Below, in pieces: positions 56,920-64,000 of a DNA stretch of 64,000 nucleotides. The stretch lies in the NCBI GenBank assembly GCA_963693315.1, contig OY856186.1:136647227-136711226 (forward strand). Reading direction: 5' to 3'. Made by a program: the position numbers and the translations under genes. The notes under the pieces are model-generated. The model was not told where the DNA came from and ran no database searches. It saw only the letters and a list, made by a program, of their open reading frames with translations. Within the stretch, counting starts at the first letter, position 1. Each line of letters begins with the position of its first letter. Source of the DNA: Diogma glabrata. Its lineage: Eukaryota > Arthropoda > Insecta > Diptera > Cylindrotomidae.

Positions 56920-58002
56920 TCTTATTGGAAATCGTTAATTGTTTTGATTGAAGTAACTATGGGTTTTTTGATTGGTTAATCAAACAGGTTTCATTTAATG
57001 GAATCATTGTATTAGCAATAACTTAAATTAGCAATTAAATTAAATCTACATATATAAATAAAAATGTAAATGTTCGTTTGTTCAAAAAACGTAATTTAAT
57101 CGATTAGTTTTGTATGGTAATCTTCACATGCAATCCAGCTTGGGACGATTTACAACAAGATTTAGTTCCTGTGCAATCGCCATTGGATTCTGTATGACAT
57201 CACAGTACGAGTTTTAAGACAAAAGTTGCAATCGCTGATGAATTTTATGGTAAATCATGAAGTGTTAAAGTCTGATCGCTGTTGGATATACTCAGTAAAA
57301 TGACAAAAATGAGGATTGTCTGTCACACTCTCATATTCTAATATAGCTCAAAACAAAATCATTTTAAATTCACATTTCAAATACACGATGTTAACTTCGA
57401 TAGGGATTAGGAAGTTGTGACGAAAGCTATGTATCATGAACCTTGCAGAACACGAATCGAAATTCAGAATGCATGATAGACGGAAAATATTCAAATTGAT
57501 ATCCTCAAGGATTAGTAGCAAATACAATTATGTTAGTTAGTAAGTACGTCAATAAAAGCAGGTACATTTCAGTTTTTAGCGTGCCGCAATACATAAACAG
57601 CAATGAAGGTTGTGAATTCTTTCTTTTCCTAAATATAAACGAAGTTCGCAGCTGTTTTTCATTTAGCAGTATATCTAGAAAAGGAACAACGTGTTTCTAT
57701 CACAGCTGTAAATATGCAACAAAACGTTTTGAATCAGCTGCCTACAACTTTAAACGCTTCCCTTGCGATATGTCAAAATAACGCGTTTGCGAAAACACTG
57801 CTGTATTCGGAAGTACCTCCGTACCTAACATGGAATTCGAATAAAAAATTATTTATACGAGGTAAAGAAGAAGAGCGAGTCGACAAACAATCTCACATAT
57901 TAAAAAAGGCTACAATATGCAGCCTGTGCCCCATCCCAAACAAGATGAATGCTTCTTTCTTCGCATGTTATTGGTAAGAGTTCTTTCCAGCACTTGATAA
58001 CT

Positions 58003-60022
58003 GGGTCATTCCATGTCAAACCAACCAGTCACTCAACCCAACCATTTTAGATTTTTATGAAACTCACAGAAAGTGTTTTCCATGAATATACAAGTAAAAA
58101 ACGATTTTCCAAAATTTTTTATGTCTTTTCGTTTTTGTGTAATTCATTTTCAAAATTTTTGAATATCATCATTTTGGGGCTTACCTGTAACCAAACCAAA
58201 AAACTTTAATTTTCAACCTGACCATTTTAGATTTTTATGAAACTTACAGAAATTATTCGCCATGAATAAACAATTAAAAAACGATTTTTCAAAATTTTTT
58301 ATCTCTTTTCGTTTTTGTGTAATTCATTTTCAAAATTTTGGAATATCGTTATTTCGGGGCTTACCTGAATAGTTTAAATTTCGAATATCTCAAGTTGTGT
58401 ACAACCTAGAGAGCTGATAGACCCCTCATTGTACAATTTGATATGCTACTTGTCTATGTTGGTTCAAACCCGTGTTTTTGGAAAATCTCTAAAAGCTTTT
58501 TTTGAAAAAAAAAAAAAAATCAAAGATAGTGTTTTTTTTTTAAATTTTGAAAAAAACATATATTTTTTGATATACTATAGTAAAGAAATCCTGAAAGTTT
58601 CAGAGTGGAACCAATATGGGATCAGAAGTTATAGTAAAATATAAGAAGTTATGTTTCACTACTACTGGTATATAGTAATCGATTCAGTGTTCTTACATGT
58701 AAATAATAGTAGGTTCTGATTCGGCATAAAAGCCGAATGGAACTTTTTTGCCTCATCATATGGTAAAAATGTGTGTGACGGTGTAGGTAGCACAGTTGTA
58801 AGATTAGCCGCATTAGCTAATTTACGAATGGTGTATAACGAACAAATAATGACTCCTCGCCAATTGTATAACTTTGCCAATGATAATATAGTCAACATAA
58901 AGTTTATTTATACTACTAACGTAGAGCATGAAGCAGAACAAAGAATCTTGAAGAACAGACTCGAAACTAGAAAAACAATCAGAGGCACACAAAATATTCA
59001 CTGTTACATTCCACAAAATGGATGTCGGTCTTGGTAAAAAACTACTCATTTTCAGTAGAATCAAGTTTCAAAATAGTTTCATCTGAGAACACTGGTGATG
59101 ATTTGGACATTAATGAGATTGTTGGCTTTGTTACATGCCAATATTCCGATAAGTGGTGGTTAGGTTGTATACTAGCAACAGAAGAAAATTTTGTGCGAAT
59201 AAGCCTCTTGACACCACATGAACCATCTTCATATTTCAAAAACCCTTTTATTGCTAGATATATTAACTATTCATAAAAAGGAAGTGTTGACTATAAAGTT
59301 GATTCTATAACAACCACAGGCAAAATGTATCTATTAAGACGTAATGAATCCAATAAGACGAATAAGAAATTATCTGTTAAATTAAAAAAAATTTGATGAG
59401 TTTAATTTCAAAATAAATATATTTAAACTAAAGTAGCTTTTTAATTTACAAACCCTTTTAAGTTTGAACCTATTGTTATTTAGATGTAAAAATATTAAAT
59501 CGAGAGTAATGTTCCAGTTTTAGTTGAACATAACTTCTTATATTTTACTATAACTTTTTATCCCATATTGGTCCCACTCTGAAACTTTCAGGATTTTTTT
59601 AATATATTATATCAAAAAATATATGTTTTTTTTTCAAAATTTAAAAAAAACACTATCTTTGATTTTTATTCAAAAAATTTTTTTAGAGATTTATTCAAAA
59701 AAACCAGTTTTGAGCCAGCATAAGCAAATAGAATATCAAATTAAACCTTGTACAATTCTCTTTAAAATGAGGGGTATATCAGGTCTCTAGGTTGTACACA
59801 ACTTGAGATATTCGAAATTTAAACTATTCAGGTAAGCCCCGAAATGACGATATTCCAAAATTTTGAAAATGAATTACACAAAAACGAAAAGAGATAAAAA
59901 ATTTTGGAAAATCGTTTTTTAATTGTTTATTCATGGCGAATAATTTCTGTAAGTTTCATAAAAATCTAAAATGGTCAGGTTGAAAATTAAAGTTTTTTGG
60001 TTGGTTTGAAATGGAATGCCCC
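58003..60022. mobile_element. Long-TIR transposon with 4-bp duplication AACT
   Basis: Ends GGGTCATTCCATGTCAAACC and, mirrored, GGTTTGAAATGGAATGCCCC; duplication AACT at 57999-58002 and 60023-60026. The arms are roughly 460-500 bp of inverted repeat (58190-58650 with 59520-60000). The left arm has a second copy of about 180 bp (58040-58190). The core carries two overlapping protein remnants. Superfamily not identified. Confidence 0.8.
58771..59400 (+). pseudogene. Protein remnant with CDGVGxTVxRLA motif, unknown family
   Basis: First frame: MCDGVGSTVVRLAALANLR, QIMTPRQLYNFANDNIVNI, KTIRGTQNIHCYIPQNG. Second frame (59022-59276), shifted: GFVTCQYSDKWWLGCILATE, ISLLTPHEPSSYFKNP. I have the impression that a CDGVGGTVKRLA segment followed by YxACxYDxxWWxG occurs in a family of uncharacterised insect and cnidarian proteins linked to transposons; I cannot name it with confidence. 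Position between the long TIRs supports a transposon-encoded protein, now frameshifted. Confidence 0.5.
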
Positions 60023-60735
60023 AACTGTCAACGGCATTACACATGTCATTTTCTGCAGTGGATGTTAAACTTTGAATTTATTTTAGAACCACCTCCAAGC
60101 CAAGCCCGGGCTATGTTTGCAATTATACTGTCGGCTTTCTCTCCATCATAGACAAAAAAAGTATGGGGAAAAATATAAATTGCACATGGTTGAAGATATA
60201 GCCTGTCGAATATGGAATGCATATTCAAATATAAACATGGATTTTACAAAAAACTGTTCAACAAAACGTTGATAATGATTGAAAATCAGTGCTTAGTAAT
60301 TGCGAATTTAGTTCTCAATCAATTATGAATGCTACCGCCAAATCGATCTGCTGCTACTGCTTCGTTCAATGTAGAATTGAATCATTAATATAAAAACAAT
60401 ATGAATGATATGGTTTTTCAATTTAAAAGATTACAATTCTCCATTTGATTGGCTGTTGCAATCACCATTAACAAAGCTCAGGCTCAATCATTAGAAGTAT
60501 GCGGTGCAGATCTAGAACGGATTGATTCCATCATCGACAATTATATTTTGGGTGTCCTATAGAGGTGGCAAACTAGAGAATTTCTATATCTTTACAGACA
60601 ATAGAACAACAACAAATATTGTATACCCAGAAGCATCGTGAAATTAAACATATTAGAAACGTATGCGTTCTCTTTTCTTAATATTCTTCATTCAACTAAA
60701 CTGAGCCACAGCAACGCGTGGCCGGGTCTAGCTAG

Positions 60736-61678
60736 TTAGCAATAAATTGCTTTTTATAGTGTTTGTATCAGGGTACATGGATTACAGAAAGACCTATCAA
60801 GTTATACAAATAAACGATCAATGTCAAAACTTTAGATTAATTGAATTGTTAAAACTAAAAATTTCCGTATTCACCCTACAGTCTTTGTTTGTGGAGTGAC
60901 ATAGAAAAAGGAATTGAGGAGTTTGTGAACGACATTGAACCACCACTCCATTAAATGTATATATCTGCATCCACATTACAACCTTGGCTCATTAATTTAT
61001 TTTAATGAAACTTTGATACAACAAGTGAAGCATGAACTTCACATTGCCTTTTATAAGGATTATGCAAAGATCATAATAATTTCAGTTAAAATATTTGTTT
61101 TAATTTGTTTTTATAGTACAATGCAATATTGTATCCATCAACAGTTATGAAGCGATTTTAAATAAATTTAAGCTCATACAACGAAACAACGAAGTACTGA
61201 TTTAGAGGAGCTGATTCGTAACGAAATATAGGAGATTGTTAGTATAAGGTTGTCTTTTTAACCACTGTTTTTAATTGCAAATATCTTAGCCCTGGGTTTC
61301 TATTTCGATAGATTTGCACAAATTAGATGTTATAGTAAGATATTTCAAAGTTGTTAGTAAGAAATTAAAAAATTAATTTTTGTTTTTCGTTTTGGAAAGC
61401 TTAGGACTTAAAGTAGCGAGCTTTAAAATAATGTATACAGAACACATAGAACACATTATATTATCAGAACAGATGACGAAGTTCATCAATGCATCAGCGT
61501 TGTCTATATCTTTTCCTTTATTCTCTACTTTGTTTCATTAAAAAACAAAAAAATATAACAACGAATTCAATTGTAAGCATACCACATAATAAAAATTGAA
61601 AACTCATAATTTCAGGACATTGTTTCTTTTTTTCACTGGTAATTTTGATTATAAGTTTGATAAAATAAAAATTTCAAA
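60736..61678. other. Stretch without supported gene
   Basis: A short protein-like run near 60890-60955 (LWSDIEKGIEEFVNDIEPPL then H and a stop) has no recognisable family. Otherwise AT-rich. Confidence 0.3.
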
Positions 61679-62204
61679 ATAGTACATTATGATGCAAGGA
61701 CATGAAGCCAAGGTTTTTGGACGTATGTGGAGTTTGCAAATCGAGGCTCTAGCCAAGATTTGCACCCACATTAAGTCCAAAATGGTTTACGTCCGTGCAT
61801 CATATACTATTTTTTATTCGCCGCAAGCAACTTATTTAAAAAAAATTGTTTAAAATAAATCAAAATTAAAAATTTTATAAATTTTGAGATAAAAATATGT
61901 TGAACAAGTAATAACCAAGTTGAACAAGTAATAACCTTAACCAAAATATTTGTGATTTTTAGGTAAACAAATCGTATTACTATGACAACAAGAGATAACA
62001 AATATTTTAATTGGATTATGAAATTTTGAACCGTTCAGGTTGCTTTGATAAAAAATTTTTTTTTTATAGAATTTAAACAAATACAAATGTTTTTTACTTT
62101 TTTGGACGTTACTATGACAACAAAATATATGGTTAAAAAGTGATACTTTACGGCCGTGAATCACATGAATAAAGTAACACTTTAATATGTAGGCGAATAA
62201 AAAT
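61679..62204. mobile_element. TIR-plus-hairpin element, family X copy 2 (uninterrupted)
   Basis: Hairpin 61679-61810 (AGTACATTATGATGCAAGGA...CGTCCGTGCATCATATACTA), then the block TTTTTATTCGCCGC to GTAGGCGAATAAAAA. Inverted relative to copy 1. Gives the empty-site sequence for the Gypsy insertion. Confidence 0.8.
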
Positions 62205-62284
62205 GTATTTTTTGTACGAATAAACCGTAAAATGCACTTTTACGATTCCAAAATTGTTCGCAAAGTAGGCCTGTTTTTCCTAGT

Positions 62285-62345
62285 GAAATAACAACGCCAC
62301 GTTTGAAATAACAATGCCTAAAATTGAAATAACAATGGCTAAAGT
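62285..62345 (+). repeat. Triple GAAATAACAA short repeat
   Basis: GAAATAACAACGCC, GAAATAACAATGCC and GAAATAACAATGGC follow each other at about 20-bp spacing next to the large palindrome. Confidence 0.6.
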
Positions 62346-62346
62346 T

Positions 62347-62915
62347 ATAGACTAAAAGCCCGCGACGGACAGACCTTCGTTATTTTATAAAAGCTGAAAG
62401 TTTTTCTGCGCATGCCACCTACTCAGGTAGGAATGATTAGCGAAATATGAAGTTTGGATCAGGGTGGCTTTGGCAGGGAGCAGGTAACAAAGGGACCTCC
62501 ATAGTTTCGTGAAAGTATAAAAGGAAATTTTTCTATTTATTCTTCGGGATAGTATTAGAAGTCACGTCACCCATTGCCAGACACTTATCATCGTGGTAAC
62601 CCCCTGCCAGACACCCTTAAACATTATCAATTTGTTAAAGTTTAAGGGTGTCTGGCAGGGGGTTACCACGATAGCAAGTGTCTGGCAATGGGTGACGTGA
62701 CTTCTAATACTATCCCGAAGAATATATAGAAAAATTTCCTTTTATACTTTCACGAAACTATGGAGGTCCCTTTGTTACCTGCTCCCTGCCAAAGCCACCC
62801 TGATCCAAACTTCATATTTCGCTAATCATTCCTACCTGAGTAGGTGGCATGCGCAGAAAAACTTTCAGCTTTTATAAAATAACGAAGGTCTGTCCGTCGC
62901 GGGCTCTTCGTCTAT
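62347..62915. repeat. Near-perfect ~569-bp palindrome
   Basis: Arms of about 270 bp: AGCCCGCGACGGACAGACCT on the left is mirrored by AGGTCTGTCCGTCGCGGGCT on the right, and the match continues almost without error to the centre near 62631. By eye I count about four mismatches over roughly 265 bp. Loop about 18 bp. Non-coding on both strands. It could be a very young foldback element, a template for a long hairpin RNA, or an inverted duplication. Confidence 0.9.
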
Positions 62916-62937
62916 GATTATTATAACTATTATTTCG

Positions 62938-63765
62938 AAAAACTACTTGGATAAAATAATTTTCTAAAAAAATATTGTACTGTTTTGTGTAAATATATGT
63001 ATTTTTATTAAGACAAATAATACAGAATTTAACTCGTACAAAAAATCTTGTATGCAGTTCGAGCATAAAGTATCTTTTTTGCTTTCGAGTGATTGTTTCT
63101 CTAGGCTAACGCCTCGAGCAACAATTTCATTCTCAAGCGGAAAAGACATATAGTCCCTGGTATTAAGTATTAGTCCCTGGGCCTTCACCTACCTAATTTT
63201 GTGAATACCACATATTTTATACTTCGTGATGCGCCTGTCCTTGACGAGCCCGAAAACATTTGTTCTGCGATTTTTTTCAAATCGGCCGCTTTTGCTTCGG
63301 CAAGCTCCGAAAAATGCCGATTGCCCGGGATCTTGTAAATTTTTGTTTTTTTTTAACTATGGGGGCTGGAAATTTGATTTAGAACCCAAGGGTAACCTTG
63401 TCCGACAAAAATTTGTCTGCTATTGTCTAGTCCGACAACCCAAACATCCAAAATGTCAGTTGTCGGACTCGACAATAGCAAACACATTTTGGTCGGACAA
63501 GCTTACTCTCGTATTCTAAAACAAATTTCCAACCTCTACAGTCAAAAAAAATAAATGTGGTAGCAAATTTACAAGATCGCGGGCAATCGGAGCTTGCCGA
63601 ACGCAAAAGCGGCCGATTTGAGAAAAATCATAGAATAAATGTTTTCAGGCTCGTCAAGGACAGGCGCATCACGAAGTATAAAATATGTGGTAATCACAAA
63701 ATTATGTAGGTGAAACCCCAGGGACTAATACTTTATGTCCTTAATTCATAAATAGCTATTAGTTT
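62938..63765 (+). repeat. Family Y copy 2, interrupted
   Basis: Matches 23398-23650: GTACAAAAAATCTTGTATGC, hairpin centre CTAGGCTAACGCCTCGAG, then GGAAAAGACATA, the insertion 63151-63731, and CTTTATGTCCTTAATTCATA. Its left end shows the empty site of family E copy A. Confidence 0.7.
63151..63731. mobile_element. ~580-bp palindromic element with TA target, family P
   Basis: Ends TAGTCCCTGG and, mirrored, CCAGGGACTAA, with TA on both sides. Family Y copy 1 shows the empty site (GACATACTTTA). The arms are long inverted copies (CACATATTTTATACTTCGTG; AATCGGCCGCTTTTGC; TTGTCCGAC motifs) meeting near 63450. Non-coding. Confidence 0.8.
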
Positions 63766-64000
63766 TTATGATTTGATTTGACTCTCCAAGTTTCATAATG
63801 GGAAATTGAATTTAAAAAAAATTTGTTCAAAAAGTGCAATAATGCAATATTGCAATAAAGCAATTGTTGTTGTGAAATGCCATCAAATAAAAATTGATGA
63901 AAAATTTAGTATAATAAAAAACAGGAAATGTCAATGACTGCTTCAATTTCAAATGTTCGATTTAAGTTTTGTTAGTTTTTATTGATTGATGGATATGGTA
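63766..64000. other. AT-rich window end
   Basis: Nothing recognised. Confidence 0.3.

Larger units (their letters stand above)
57714..60640 (+). pseudogene. Helitron helicase-like protein remnant, split
   Basis: 57714-57870: NQLPTTLNASLAICQNNAFA and YLTWNSNKKLFIRGKEEERV. After a frameshift: VPHPKQDECFFLRMLLVRVL. The frame then resumes exactly after the inserted transposon (FQHLITVNGITHV across the AACT duplication). 60060-60380 has PPPSQARAMFAIILSAFSPS and PPNRSAAT. 60430-60640 has AITINKAQAQSLEVCGADLE and NIVYPEAS, the C-terminal helicase motif. Large middle parts are missing and many stops are present. Confidence 0.8.
57045..60735 (+). mobile_element. Helitron, plus strand, internally deleted and interrupted
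   Basis: Starts TCTACATATATAAATAAAAA after a host A and ends with the hairpin GCCACAGCAACGCGTGGC, then CGGGTCTAGCTAG before a host T. These are classical Helitron ends. Helicase remnants lie inside; a TIR transposon occupies 58003-60022. Confidence 0.9.

Overview
The window looks like AT-rich insect (at least arthropod) nuclear DNA. The only host gene piece I can support is one 180-bp exon at 7541-7720. It has clean splice sites and encodes part of the extracellular discoidin-like region of a discoidin domain receptor (Ddr). No other Ddr exon was found, so most of the window is probably intron of that gene or intergenic DNA. Insect affinity is inferred from the mix of mobile elements: Gypsy LTR element, GIY-YIG Penelope elements, Helitrons, hAT, Tigger-like and APE-type LINEs.

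Nearly everything else is mobile DNA, much of it nested. 1-6.7 kb: a hAT fragment, hairpin repeats, and a foldback element with about 600-bp inverted arms that encloses a decayed LINE. 6.8-9.1 kb: the Ddr exon and plain intron. 9.1-21.3 kb: a TIR element containing a second TIR/hairpin element, which contains a 10.7-kb Gypsy-type LTR retrotransposon with 1092-bp LTRs that look identical, an ATAT target duplication, intact gag and pol, and an unusual extra ORF before gag. 22.9-28.3 kb: hairpin MITEs, palindromes, a roughly 285-bp tandem repeat and a tRNA-like sequence. 28.8-35.6 kb: a minus-strand LINE broken by a Penelope-like element (12-bp duplication), which is itself broken by a 573-bp palindromic element (16-bp duplication). 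35.9-42.6 kb: a TIR element rich in TGTGCA motifs, a minus-strand Helitron, and a TA-flanked TIR element holding a hAT and a MITE. 42.7-48.2 kb: a hAT inside a decayed hAT transposase, then a Tigger-like element. 49.3-57 kb: a second Penelope lineage, two more LINE copies and more MITEs. 57-64 kb: a Helitron split by a long-TIR transposon, then large palindromes.

The main unexplained pattern is a shared architecture. Three short-element families with unrelated sequence each consist of a TIR-bounded AT-rich block directly joined to a ~130-bp hairpin. The hairpin ends are mostly AATAGTA/TACTATT-like and its centre is rich in CpG. Copies of these families occur across the whole window. Several insertions can be verified inside the window because an empty copy is present, or because the interrupted reading frame resumes after one copy of the target duplication.
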